Shown here piece after piece: positions 24,832-32,280 of a stretch of 32,280 nt of DNA. A program made the translations under genes and the position numbers. The notes under the pieces were generated by a model. It searched no databases and was not told the origin of the DNA. It saw only the letters and a list, made by a program, of their open reading frames with translations. This DNA is from Actinospica durhamensis (lineage in GTDB: Bacteria; Actinomycetota; Actinomycetes; Streptomycetales; Catenulisporaceae), in assembly GCF_018139695.1 (NCBI RefSeq), contig NZ_JAGSOG010000082.1:1-32280 (forward strand), written 5' to 3'. Every line of letters starts with the position of its first letter. Within the stretch, counting starts at the first letter, position 1.

Positions 24832-24846
24832 GTGACGACCCGTCAC
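24832..24846. promoter_or_regulatory. Inverted repeat in the whiB leader
   Basis: GTGACG (24832-24837) and CGTCAC (24841-24846) flank ACC. It lies 14-29 bases downstream of the predicted transcription start, a typical position for an operator or an early mRNA hairpin. The binding protein is unknown. Confidence 0.35.
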
Positions 24847-24943
24847 CAAGAGTGGTCTTCGAGGGCGGGTGGCGAGCGGTGGCGTTATGGCGCGCATCGG
24901 CCCGGAGCACGACGAGAACGGACGAGGACGGGAGGCGAGGACG

Positions 24944-25201
24944 ATGACCGAGGTCTTCCCGCTGTTCGGCGGTTTCGACGAGGAGATCAGCTGGCAGGAG
25001 CGTGCGCTGTGCGCGCAGACCGACCCTGAGTCCTTCTTTCCGGAGAAGGGCGGCTCCACCCGTGAGGCCAAGCGCGTGTGCCTGGCCTGCGAGGTCAAGG
25101 CCGAGTGCCTGGAGTACGCGCTCGCGCACGACGAGCGGTTCGGCATCTGGGGCGGGCTTTCCGAACGTGAACGCCGACGGCTCAAGAAGAAGGCCGCCTA
25201 G
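24944..25201 (+). CDS. whiB: Developmental iron-sulfur regulator WhiB
   Basis: An 85-residue WhiB-like protein. Four cysteines (C23, C46, C49, C55) hold a [4Fe-4S] cluster; GIWGG (67-71) is the turn that contacts the sigma factor, and RERRRLKKKAA is the basic DNA-binding tail. From residue 17 on (WQERALCAQTDPESFFPEKG) it is nearly identical to Streptomyces WhiB (SCO3034) and close to mycobacterial WhiB2/WhmD. In Streptomyces WhiB acts with WhiA to start sporulation septation, so a sporulating or septating actinomycete is implied. ATG 24944, with GGAGGCGAGG just before it, is chosen over an in-frame upstream start at 24869, which would add 25 residues not found in the family. Confidence 0.96.
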   Translation: MTEVFPLFGGFDEEISWQERALCAQTDPESFFPEKGGSTREAKRVCLACEVKAECLEYALAHDERFGIWGGLSERERRRLKKKAA

Positions 25202-25274
25202 GCCCGCTTCGGCGGGCCGGCCGGACGGCCCGGCCGGCGCCGGGTCGGCCGGAGCGGCGCCGGTCCCGACGCGC

Positions 25275-25367
25275 ATGTCCTGGTTTGGTCACGGCCAGAC
25301 GTCGGATATGCCGATGAATGAGGACAATATGCCCGGCCCAGCCCCGGTTTCCGGGTTCTTCTACTAG
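25275..25367 (+). CDS. Possible 30-residue small protein between whiB and the large glycosyltransferase
   Basis: An ATG frame begins MSWFGHGQTSDMPMNEDNM and ends GFFY at TAG 25365-25367. It is the only open stretch between whiB and the next gene and is distinctly less GC-rich than its surroundings, with several T- and A-ending codons. No good ribosome-binding site is visible. It may be a real small protein with atypical composition, or the low GC may reflect promoter DNA for the glycosyltransferase (TAGGGT at 25365-25370 is a possible -10). Confidence 0.25.
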   Translation: MSWFGHGQTSDMPMNEDNMPGPAPVSGFFY

Positions 25368-25441
25368 GGTGAGGCAACCGCCGCTCCGCGCGGATCGCGC
25401 GGAAGCTGGGGTGTCAACCGCCGTCGAGACCCGGGCCTCGT

Positions 25442-28400
25442 ATGTCACAGTTCGCACCGCCGCCGCGCATCCGCGCGTCCGCAGCAAACCCGCACGAGGC
25501 GCTGCGCCGCCACGTCGTCACGGCCGTCTTGGTCAGCCACGACGGCGAGCGCTGGCTGCCCGCCGTGCTCGACGCGCTACTCGGCCAGCAGCGGCCGGTC
25601 CAGCGCGTCGTCGCCGTGGACACCGGTTCCCGCGACCGCTCCGCCGACCTGCTGCGCTCCGCGCTCGGGCCGGACGCCGTGCTCGAGCGCAAGCGCTCCA
25701 CCGGCTACGGCTCCGCCGTGGCCTTCGGTCTGAAGAACTCCGCGCCGGTCGGCTACGACGAGTTCGGCTACGACGCGCCCGCCCCGGTGGAGTGGGTCTG
25801 GCTGCTGCACGACGACTCCGCCCCCTCCGCCGACTGCCTCGGCCAGCTGCTGCTGACCGCCGAGGAATACGCCGAGGCGCACCCGCAGGAGCAGGTCGCC
25901 GTCGTCGGCCCCAAGGTGCACGGCTGGTATGACAAGCGCCAGCTGCTCGAGGTCGGCGTCACCGTGGCCAGCAACGGCCGGCGCTGGACCGGACTCGAGC
26001 GCGGTGAGCACGACCAGGGCCAGTACGACGAAGTACGCCCGGTGCTCTCGGTCGGCTCGGCCGGCATGCTGGTGCGCCGGGACGTGTGGGACACGCTCAA
26101 GGGCTTCGACCGCGCCGTCTCGCTCTTCCGCGACGACCTCGACTTCTGCTGGCGGGCCAACAACGCCGGCTACAAGGTGCTCGTCGCCCCCGAGGCGGTC
26201 ATCCGGCACGCCGAGGCCGCCGCGCGCGAGCGGCGCCGGGTGGACGCCGGACCCAACCGGCCGCACCTGCTCGACCGGGCCCACGCGCTCTACACCGTCG
26301 CGGTCAACCGGCCCAGCCTGTTCTGGCCGGGGCTGTACCTGCGCCTGCTGGTGGGCACCTTCTTCCGGGTGCTCGGCCACCTGATCGCCAAGAGTCCGGG
26401 CAAGGCCTCGGACGAGCTGTTCGCCATGCTCGGCTTCGCCGCCCGGCCGGACCGGATACTGCGGGGCCGCGCGGCCCGACGCAAGACCCGCGAGGCCGAC
26501 CCGCTCGAGGTCGCCCAGCTGATGCCCCCGCGCTGGGCGCTGAGCCGGGCCGCGATCGACTCCATCTGGACCCAGATCCGGGGCGACGCCGCCCTCGACG
26601 GCGGGGTCACCGCCTCCCGGCACGGCTCGGCCGAGACGGGCCCGGTCTCCGAGGAGTCCGAGTCCCTCGAGACCGACTCGCTGGCCGTCATCAAGAAGCT
26701 GCTGCGCCAGCCGATCGTCGCGGTCGGCCTCGGTCTGAGCGCCGTCGCGCTGATCGCCGGACACAGCCTGCTGTTCGGCGGCAGCCTGGCCGGCGGCGCG
26801 CTGCTGCCCACCCCGGGCGGCGCCTCGGACCTGTGGCACGAGTACCTGGCCGGCTGGCACGGGGTGGGCCTGGGCACCAACGCCACCGCCCCCGCGTACG
26901 TCGGCCTGGTCGCGCTGCTGAGCACGATCCTGTTCGGCAAGGCCAGCCTGGCCGTGCTGGTCCTGCTGCTCGGCTCGGTCCCGCTGGCCGGCCTGAGCGC
27001 TTCCTACGCCTTCCGCCGGATCACCGACTCGCACGTGCTGCGGCTGTGGGGCGGCTACGCCTACGGCCTGCTCGCCGTCTCCCTCGGCGCGATCGCCACC
27101 GGCCGGCTCGGCTCAGCGGTGGCGGTGGCGGTGCTGCCGCTGATCGTCACCAGCGCGGCCAACGCGGTCGGCGGCCCGGGCCGGGTCGGGTCCACCCGCT
27201 CCGCCTGGACCTGCGGCTTCCTGCTGCTGCTGGCCACCGCGTTCGCGCCGGTGGTGTGGCTGCTCGCCGCCTTCGTCGGCCTGATCTCGCTGGTGACCGT
27301 GGGCTGGCGGGCCCGGTCGAACGTGCTCGTGGTGGCGATCCGGATGGGCGTCATCCTGGCCACCCCGATGGTGGTGCTCTCCCCCTGGTCGCTCACCCTG
27401 ATCAAGCACCCGGGCGACTTCCTGGTCGAGATCGGCGCCTCCGGCTACGGCCTGTCCTCGCCCGCCCCGACCTCGCTCGGCCTGCTGCTCGGCGACCCGG
27501 GCGGCCCGGGCACCTACCCGTACTGGTTCGGCGCCGGACTGCTGCTGACCGCGCTGGCCGCGCTGCTGCGCGGCACCCGCCGCCGGGTGGTGGTCTCCGC
27601 GTGGATGGTCACCCTGCTCGGCTACTTCTCGGCTCTCGTGCTCACCCGCATGACGGTCACCCCGTCCGGCTCGGCCCTGGCCGTGGTGCCGTGGCCCGGA
27701 GTGTCGGTCGCGCTGCTCGGCTTCGGCCTGATCACCGCGACCGTGGTCGGCGCCGAGGGCGCGCGGGAGCGGATCGCGGGCGCCGAGTTCGGCTGGCGCC
27801 AGCCGCTGACCGTGCTGGTGACCGGCGCCGCGGTGCTCTTCCCCGCGGCCGCCGGCGGCTGGTGGCTGCTGCACGGCGCGGCCGGCCCGATCGGCCGGGT
27901 CAACGCGGGCCTGCCGCAGTACCTCGCGGCCGAGGACCTCGGCCCCGGCCAGCTGCGCACGCTGACTCTGACCGGCGGTGCGAACGGCACCGTCGCCTAC
28001 TCCATCGCCCGCGGCTCCGGCGCCTCCCTCGGCTTGGCCGACATCCGCCTCACCTCGTCCGAGAACACCCAGCTCGACACGCTCGTCGGCAAGCTGCTCT
28101 CGGGTAGCGGGGGCGACGCGGCGCAGGGCCTGGCCGACCTCGACATCGGCTACGTCTGGGCGTCCTCGTCCGTGCCGGTCGGCATCGAGCGCGCGCTCAA
28201 CGCCACCTCGGGGCTGACCGAGCAGGCCCTCGGCACCTCGAGCAACGCCGGCGGCTCCGAGTACTGGCAGGTCAACGGCGGCGTCGGCCGGGTCATGCTG
28301 CAGGACGCCAAGGGTGACGCGGTCACCCTGGCGTACGCGTGCAACGGCACCGCGCCGACCGGCCCGAACACCGCCTGCTCGCAGGACGTGGCCGCCTCGG

Positions 28401-29644
28401 TGCAGGTGGCCGGCGGCGCGAGCGGCCGGGTACTGGTGCTGGCCGAGCAGGCCGACGGCGGCTGGACCGCCAAGGAGGACGGTCAGACGCTGACCCCGGT
28501 CAGCCGGTCCGACGGCCTGCAGGCCTGGTCGATCTCGGGCGACCCGGGCACGATCACGATCGGCTACCAGTCCTACACCCACTCGATCTGGCTGATCGGC
28601 GAGGCCGTGCTGTTCGCCGCGGCGCTGATCATGGCGCTGCCCTTCGGCCGCCGTCCCGAGGACGAGCCGGACGAGGAGGACGTGTACGCCGAGGCGGCCG
28701 AGGAGAACGAGGCCGAGCAGGCCCGGCTCGGCCGGCGCAGCCGGACCCGCGAAGCCGAGGAGCCCGAGCCGCAGTTCGAGGAGCCCAGGCCCGCGCGCGA
28801 GCCCGAGCCCGCCGTGGTGATGCCCGCCCAGGCGCAGGCCCCGGCCGCGGAGAGCTACCAGGCGCCGGCGTACGAGGCCGGATACGGCGCGTACCAGGCG
28901 CCCGGTTACGACACCGACGACGCGTACGCGGACGAGACGCAGCAGTACGGCGGCGAGCGGCAGTACGCCGAGGCGCAGCAGTACGGCGACGAGCGCCAGC
29001 TCACCGAGAGCGGGTCGTACCAGGCCCCTGTGTACGAGACGGCCGAGGCGTTCATCGAGCCCGAGCAGTACGACAGCGGCGCGTACCCGAGCGGCGAATA
29101 CGGCTACGAACAGCAGGAGACTGCCGCCGGATACGGCTACGAGCAGCCCGGGCAGCAGTACCAGCAGGCGCCTTACGAGCAGCCGGGTGCCTACGAGCAG
29201 TCGGGCGCGTACGAGCAGTCGGGCGCGTACGAGCAGCCGCAGCAGCAGTACGACACGTACGAGCCCTACGCGCAGCAGCCGGGCTACGGCCAGCAGGGAT
29301 ATGCCGAGGGCTACGGCTACGACGCGGCCCCGCAGCAGCAGTCCGGCTACGAGCAGCAGGGTTACGACCAGCAGGGCTACGAGCAGCAGCCCGGTTACGA
29401 CCAGCAGACCGGTTACGACCAGCCGCAGCAGCAGGGCTACCCGCAGCAGGGCTACGACCAGGGCGGCTACGACCCGTACGCCGAGCCCTACCCGCAACAG
29501 CAGTACTCCGAGCAGTACGGCGAACCACCGGCACCGCAGGCACCCCAGCCCGAGCAGGCCGAGCAGTACCCGGAGTTCGAGCAGTATCCGGCGGGATACG
29601 GCCCGTCTGAGCAGCAGCACGGTCAGGAAGGGTGGGGCCGGTGA
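25442..29644 (+). CDS. Giant membrane glycosyltransferase with prion-like tail
   Basis: A 1400-residue protein. Residues about 22-300 are a GT2 catalytic domain: VTAVLVSHDGERWLPAVLDA, metal site LLHDDSAPS (Asp124/125) and ED-type motif FRDDLDFCWR (about 230-239). A membrane domain with roughly ten helices runs from about 420 to 820, an extracytoplasmic domain from about 820 to 1040, and a last helix is at about 1047-1067. After an acidic stretch, about 330 residues of cytoplasmic tail are low complexity: over 40 Tyr, many Gln, Gly, Glu and Pro, in units such as GYEQQ, GYDQQ and AYEQSG. The gene lies between whiB and a DUF5719 gene, whose GTG overlaps its stop. The sugar and acceptor are unknown. 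No Shine-Dalgarno is visible before ATG 25442. Confidence 0.9.
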   Translation: MSQFAPPPRIRASAANPHEALRRHVVTAVLVSHDGERWLPAVLDALLGQQRPVQRVVAVDTGSRDRSADLLRSALGPDAVLERKRSTGYGSAVAFGLKNSAPVGYDEFGYDAPAPVEWVWLLHDDSAPSADCLGQLLLTAEEYAEAHPQEQVAVVGPKVHGWYDKRQLLEVGVTVASNGRRWTGLERGEHDQGQYDEVRPVLSVGSAGMLVRRDVWDTLKGFDRAVSLFRDDLDFCWRANNAGYKVLVAPEAVIRHAEAAARERRRVDAGPNRPHLLDRAHALYTVAVNRPSLFWPGLYLRLLVGTFFRVLGHLIAKSPGKASDELFAMLGFAARPDRILRGRAARRKTREADPLEVAQLMPPRWALSRAAIDSIWTQIRGDAALDGGVTASRHGSAETGPVSEESESLETDSLAVIKKLLRQPIVAVGLGLSAVALIAGHSLLFGGSLAGGALLPTPGGASDLWHEYLAGWHGVGLGTNATAPAYVGLVALLSTILFGKASLAVLVLLLGSVPLAGLSASYAFRRITDSHVLRLWGGYAYGLLAVSLGAIATGRLGSAVAVAVLPLIVTSAANAVGGPGRVGSTRSAWTCGFLLLLATAFAPVVWLLAAFVGLISLVTVGWRARSNVLVVAIRMGVILATPMVVLSPWSLTLIKHPGDFLVEIGASGYGLSSPAPTSLGLLLGDPGGPGTYPYWFGAGLLLTALAALLRGTRRRVVVSAWMVTLLGYFSALVLTRMTVTPSGSALAVVPWPGVSVALLGFGLITATVVGAEGARERIAGAEFGWRQPLTVLVTGAAVLFPAAAGGWWLLHGAAGPIGRVNAGLPQYLAAEDLGPGQLRTLTLTGGANGTVAYSIARGSGASLGLADIRLTSSENTQLDTLVGKLLSGSGGDAAQGLADLDIGYVWASSSVPVGIERALNATSGLTEQALGTSSNAGGSEYWQVNGGVGRVMLQDAKGDAVTLAYACNGTAPTGPNTACSQDVAASVQVAGGASGRVLVLAEQADGGWTAKEDGQTLTPVSRSDGLQAWSISGDPGTITIGYQSYTHSIWLIGEAVLFAAALIMALPFGRRPEDEPDEEDVYAEAAEENEAEQARLGRRSRTREAEEPEPQFEEPRPAREPEPAVVMPAQAQAPAAESYQAPAYEAGYGAYQAPGYDTDDAYADETQQYGGERQYAEAQQYGDERQLTESGSYQAPVYETAEAFIEPEQYDSGAYPSGEYGYEQQETAAGYGYEQPGQQYQQAPYEQPGAYEQSGAYEQSGAYEQPQQQYDTYEPYAQQPGYGQQGYAEGYGYDAAPQQQSGYEQQGYDQQGYEQQPGYDQQTGYDQPQQQGYPQQGYDQGGYDPYAEPYPQQQYSEQYGEPPAPQAPQPEQAEQYPEFEQYPAGYGPSEQQHGQEGWGR

Positions 29645-31224
29645 GCGAGAACCAGCCCAAGCAGAGCCGGCTCGGCCCGGTCGCCGGCGTCGGCCGGCGG
29701 ATCCAGGTGGCGGGCGTCGTCATCATCGCCATCCTGGTGGGCCTCGGCTACGGCTACGCCCGCCCGGCCGCGTCCGCGTCCACCGCGCACAGCGCGCTGA
29801 GCGCCACCACCAGCCCGGTGGACAGCGCCGAAGTCGTCTGCCCGGTGGTCAAGGACCTCAAGAACACGAACATCACCACGTTCACCCCCACCACCGTCGC
29901 CGGCACCGGCACCGCGGTCGAGACGGTCACCCAGCTCTCCCAGTCGAGCAGTTCCGGCCAGTCCAAGACCATCCTGACCGCGGGCGCGCCGGGCACGCTC
30001 GCCTCGGCCCAGGGCGTCAGCGGCTCCTCGCTCTCCATCAACGACCCGTCCGACCCGGTCGTGGCCAAGGTGAGCGGCCCCGACGCCCCCGGCTTCACCG
30101 TCACCGAGTCGCTGGCCGGCGGCTCCGGCGCCGAGGCCGGTGTGGCCTCGGAGAACTGCGGCAGCCCGGACACCGACTTCTGGTTCACCGGCCTCGGCAC
30201 CGACAAGGACCCGTTCGCCCTGCTCAACCTGGTGAACGCGGACTCCATCCCGGCCAGCGTGAACATCACGGTCTACACCACCAACGGCGCGCTGACCGGC
30301 AACAGCGCCACCGCCCTGCAGGGCGTGACGCTCACGGCCGGCTCCGAGAGCTACGAGCTCATCTCCACCCTGGCCGGCAACCAGAACGCGCCCTACGCGG
30401 TGCACGTGGTGGCCACGGTCGGACGCGTCTCGGCGGCGGTGCTCGACTACGACGGCGACAACACCGGCCGCGGCCGCGACTTCATCGGCGCGCAGAAGGC
30501 CGCGAGCACCCTGGTGATGCCCGGCATCCCGCAGGCCGAGGACAACGAGAAGGTCGAGCTGAGCCTGCTCGCCCCGGACGGCCCCGCCTCGGTGTCGCTG
30601 CGCTGGGTCGGCAAGTCCACCATCACCCCGGCCACCGGCTCGTTCTCCGGCGAACTCGACGAGGGCAAGGTCACCACGGTGGACCTGAGCACGGTCGCCA
30701 ACGCCGGGGAGTACGCCGCGCTCGAGGTGTGCGGCTCCTCCAGCGGGGCCAACCAGTGCCTGCCGGTCACCGGGGACAACGGCCCCACCGACGTCGTCGG
30801 CGAGGTCGAGATCACCCAGTCCGACAACTCGGGCCAGGACACCGCCTACATCACCCCGGTCTCGGCCCTGACCGGCGACGGCATCGTGGCCGACAACCCG
30901 CTGGCCTCGGTGCTCACGCTCACCAACACCGGCACGAGCACGGCGACGGTGAAGGTCACGCTGACCCCCAACGGCAAGTCGCCCACCCCCGTCACCAGCA
31001 CGGTCACGGTCCCGGCCGGCACCACCGTGGCCCAGCCGCTGACCACGCCCAAGGGCGCCTCGGACTACGCGCTCACGGTCACCCCGGTCAGCGGCAGCGT
31101 GTACGCGGCCCGGATCGCCGGAACCGGCCACCAGCTGACCATCCAGTCGATGAGCACCGCGGCCGAGACGGTGACGATCCCGGCGGTCGACCAGGACGTC
31201 TCCGGACTGGTGCCGCAGAACTAG
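29641..31224 (+). CDS. DUF5719 membrane-anchored extracytoplasmic protein
   Basis: A 527-residue protein with one N-terminal membrane helix (about 16-34, VAGVVIIAILVGLGYGYA) and a long Thr/Ser/Gly/Val-rich beta-sandwich-like ectodomain outside the membrane. It matches DUF5719, an actinobacterial family without known function. There are few cysteines and no catalytic motif, so a structural or accessory role is likely. GTG 29641 overlaps the stop of the large glycosyltransferase (GTGA) and is preceded by AGGAAGGG (29625-29632); coupling and similar location suggest it assists that enzyme. GTG 29632 is an alternative start. A strong terminator follows at 31279. Confidence 0.88.
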   Translation: MSENQPKQSRLGPVAGVGRRIQVAGVVIIAILVGLGYGYARPAASASTAHSALSATTSPVDSAEVVCPVVKDLKNTNITTFTPTTVAGTGTAVETVTQLSQSSSSGQSKTILTAGAPGTLASAQGVSGSSLSINDPSDPVVAKVSGPDAPGFTVTESLAGGSGAEAGVASENCGSPDTDFWFTGLGTDKDPFALLNLVNADSIPASVNITVYTTNGALTGNSATALQGVTLTAGSESYELISTLAGNQNAPYAVHVVATVGRVSAAVLDYDGDNTGRGRDFIGAQKAASTLVMPGIPQAEDNEKVELSLLAPDGPASVSLRWVGKSTITPATGSFSGELDEGKVTTVDLSTVANAGEYAALEVCGSSSGANQCLPVTGDNGPTDVVGEVEITQSDNSGQDTAYITPVSALTGDGIVADNPLASVLTLTNTGTSTATVKVTLTPNGKSPTPVTSTVTVPAGTTVAQPLTTPKGASDYALTVTPVSGSVYAARIAGTGHQLTIQSMSTAAETVTIPAVDQDVSGLVPQN

Positions 31225-31278
31225 GCAGGAACCAGGCAACCCCCGGCCCTCCCGGCGCCCATACGGCGCCCCCGGGCC

Positions 31279-31317
31279 CCCGACGGCCCGTCAGCACCGC
31301 GCTGACGGGCCGTCGGG
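31279..31317. terminator. Strong bidirectional terminator
   Basis: Arms of 17 bases (31279-31295 and 31301-31317; core CGACGGCCCGTCAGC) pair perfectly around ACCGC. It lies 55 bases after the DUF5719 stop and 69 bases beyond the stop of the convergent zincin-like gene. A second smaller hairpin (GCTGAC 31317-31322 with GTCAGC 31328-31333) is immediately adjacent. Confidence 0.8.
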
Positions 31318-31385
31318 CTGACCGGCCGTCAGCGTACGGCTGGCACGCCGGCTGAGGCGTACGGCCGCGCGTGCGCCCCCGCGGC

Positions 31386-31850
31386 TCAGTCCTCGTCCGT
31401 CTCCGGGTCGATCACGTCCGGGTCCAGCCCGAGCAGCTCGGCCACCTGCTCCACCACGACCTCGTACACCAGCGGCACCAGTTCGGCCTGCGTCGCCGCC
31501 CGCACCTCCGTGGGGCGGCGGTAGACCACGATCCGGTCCGGCTCCCCGCGCGCCGCGCGGATCGCCCGGCCCAGCGGCACCGGGTCGGCCGACCAGTACT
31601 CCGCCCCCGGCGGCGGCACCTGCTCCACCGCGAACTCGACCGCGGCCAGCTGCGGCCAGCGCTGCTCGAGCCGCTCCACCGCGTCCAGGACCAGGTCGTC
31701 GAACTTCTCCGCCCGGGTCAGGCTGAGCGGAAGGTCGGCCGGAGCCAGCGGTCCGCGCAGGCCGCGCCCCCGGCGGTCGCGCGTCTTGCGCCGCCGCGGC
31801 TGGCCCGGCTGACCCGGCGGCGGCGTGGCCGATCCCGACTTACTGTGCAC
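31386..31850 (-). CDS. Zincin-like (metallopeptidase family) protein lacking HExxH
   Basis: A 154-residue protein of the actinobacterial metallopeptidase-like family (Zincin_1-like, Rv3259 neighbourhood). A basic disordered N-terminus (1-40) precedes the fold, with FDDLVLDAVERLEQRWP and PDRIVVYRRP as recognisable segments. Where active relatives have HExxH in a helix before HFG or LLG, this protein has Tyr129-Glu130-Val-Val-Val133 (VYEVVVEQVAELLGL): both zinc-binding histidines are missing, so peptidase activity is unlikely. The GTG 31850 start follows TATTAC (31861-31866, minus strand) by 10 nt, a leaderless layout. It is divergent from the DUF3499 gene. Confidence 0.85.
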   Translation of the reverse strand: MHSKSGSATPPPGQPGQPRRRKTRDRRGRGLRGPLAPADLPLSLTRAEKFDDLVLDAVERLEQRWPQLAAVEFAVEQVPPPGAEYWSADPVPLGRAIRAARGEPDRIVVYRRPTEVRAATQAELVPLVYEVVVEQVAELLGLDPDVIDPETDED

Positions 31851-32007
31851 GCCACCGACAGTAATACACCGGACGCAGCTGGGCGTGCGCCATTACCCCG
31901 GACGCGGTCCGGCCCCGGGCCACCGGGCGCGCGGACGGGCCCGTGCATCGAGAACGACGGGCGCGGCGTATGGCCGCCCGGCCCCCTATCGCAATACACT
32001 CGCGCAC

Positions 32008-32280
32008 GTGAGTCTTGTCCGTCGCTGTTCGCGCACCGCCTGTGGTCGCCAGGCAGTGGCCACGCTGACCTACGTCTACGCGGACTCGACCGCGGTCCTC
32101 GGGCCGCTCGCCACCTTCGCCGAGCCGCACTGCTACGACCTGTGCGCCGAGCACTCCGAGCGCCTGACCGCGCCCCGCGGCTGGCAGATCGTCAGACTCT
32201 CCCCGCCGGAGAACGGGCGCCGCGCCCCGTCCACCGACGACCTCGAAGCACTGGCCATCGCCGTGCGCGAGGCCGCCCGC
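32008..32280 (+). CDS. DUF3499 family protein (N-terminal part)
   Basis: Ninety-one residues are seen before the window ends. The start MSLVRRCSRTACGRQAVAT and the later HCYDLCAEHSERL are characteristic of DUF3499, and cysteines 7, 12, 42 and 46 suggest a small zinc ribbon. Function is unknown. GTG 32008 is 7 nt behind TACACT (31995-32000), so it is probably leaderless. In M. tuberculosis (Rv3258c) and Streptomyces it sits between the metallopeptidase-like gene and phosphomannomutase. Confidence 0.92.
   Translation, partial: MSLVRRCSRTACGRQAVATLTYVYADSTAVLGPLATFAEPHCYDLCAEHSERLTAPRGWQIVRLSPPENGRRAPSTDDLEALAIAVREAAR

Larger units (their letters stand above)
24343..24943. promoter_or_regulatory. 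Long divergent control region of whiB
   Basis: Six hundred bases separate the hypothetical gene from whiB. It contains a perfect 14-bp palindrome CGGCCGATCGGCCG (24486-24499), an island of unusually low GC (about 24608-24660), a good promoter (24782-24811) and an inverted repeat (24832-24846). Developmental whiB genes are known to be controlled by more than one promoter, so this space is probably regulatory. Confidence 0.5.

Noticed and set aside
25577..27034. Long open frames antisense to the giant glycosyltransferase and other genes
   Set aside because: They mirror the codon structure of the sense gene (Arg/Gly/Ala/Gln-rich), as always in very GC-rich genomes; no family motif is seen.
29160..29480. 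Dense CAG-rich repeats that look like a repeat array
   Set aside because: They encode the Gln/Tyr-rich protein tail in the frame of the glycosyltransferase; unit lengths vary and there are no spacers, so this is not a CRISPR or a non-coding satellite.

Overview
The window is very GC-rich, with strongly GC-biased third codon positions, GTG starts and many genes whose -10 hexamer lies only 6-10 nt before the start codon. It also carries a WhiB-type developmental regulator, a two-gene F420 pathway block and DUF3499/TIGR03089/DUF5719 genes. Together these point to a filamentous, probably sporulating actinomycete (Streptomyces-like; Catenulisporales or a relative is possible). Most of the window is chromosomal core. 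From memory, the gene set and much of its order match the Mycobacterium tuberculosis Rv3258c-Rv3277 region and the Streptomyces whiB region.

Left edge (1-2100): the tail of an unidentified gene with a hairpin behind it, a 164-bp MITE-like element with perfect ends, fdhD (sulfur transfer for formate dehydrogenase), a gene-free stretch holding a strong hairpin and a possible small RNA, and a small cold-shock protein with a long structured leader. 2100-8230: a heterodimeric ABC exporter with one degenerate ATP site, a strong terminator, and an OmpR-type response regulator/histidine kinase pair closed by a bidirectional terminator.

8270-13400: a GtrA-like membrane protein divergent from purK-purE (purine step AIR to CAIR), a UDP-glucose dehydrogenase whose reading frame runs on antisense through half of purE, and a FadE25-like acyl-CoA dehydrogenase. 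13430-21580: a hypothetical protein, a DUF2207-like membrane protein, an acyl-CoA thioesterase, a GT2 glycosyltransferase, a TIGR03089 protein, a DUF2079 membrane protein, a sugar-phosphate nucleotidyltransferase (GDP-mannose pyrophosphorylase type) and an AlkA-type DNA glycosylase. The sugar-nucleotide, GT2, GtrA-like and DUF2079 genes suggest that cell-envelope glycan assembly is the common theme.

21600-32280: fbiA-fbiB (coenzyme F420 biosynthesis), a small hypothetical gene, a long regulatory region and whiB. Then comes a 1400-residue membrane glycosyltransferase ending in a roughly 330-residue Tyr/Gln/Gly/Glu-rich, prion-like cytoplasmic tail. It is translationally coupled to a membrane-anchored DUF5719 protein. 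A strong terminator follows, then a zincin-like protein that has lost its HExxH histidines and a divergent DUF3499 gene that runs off the end.

The least explained items are the low-complexity tail of the large glycosyltransferase, the MITE-like element, the cold-shock leader, the putative small RNA, and the whiB upstream region.
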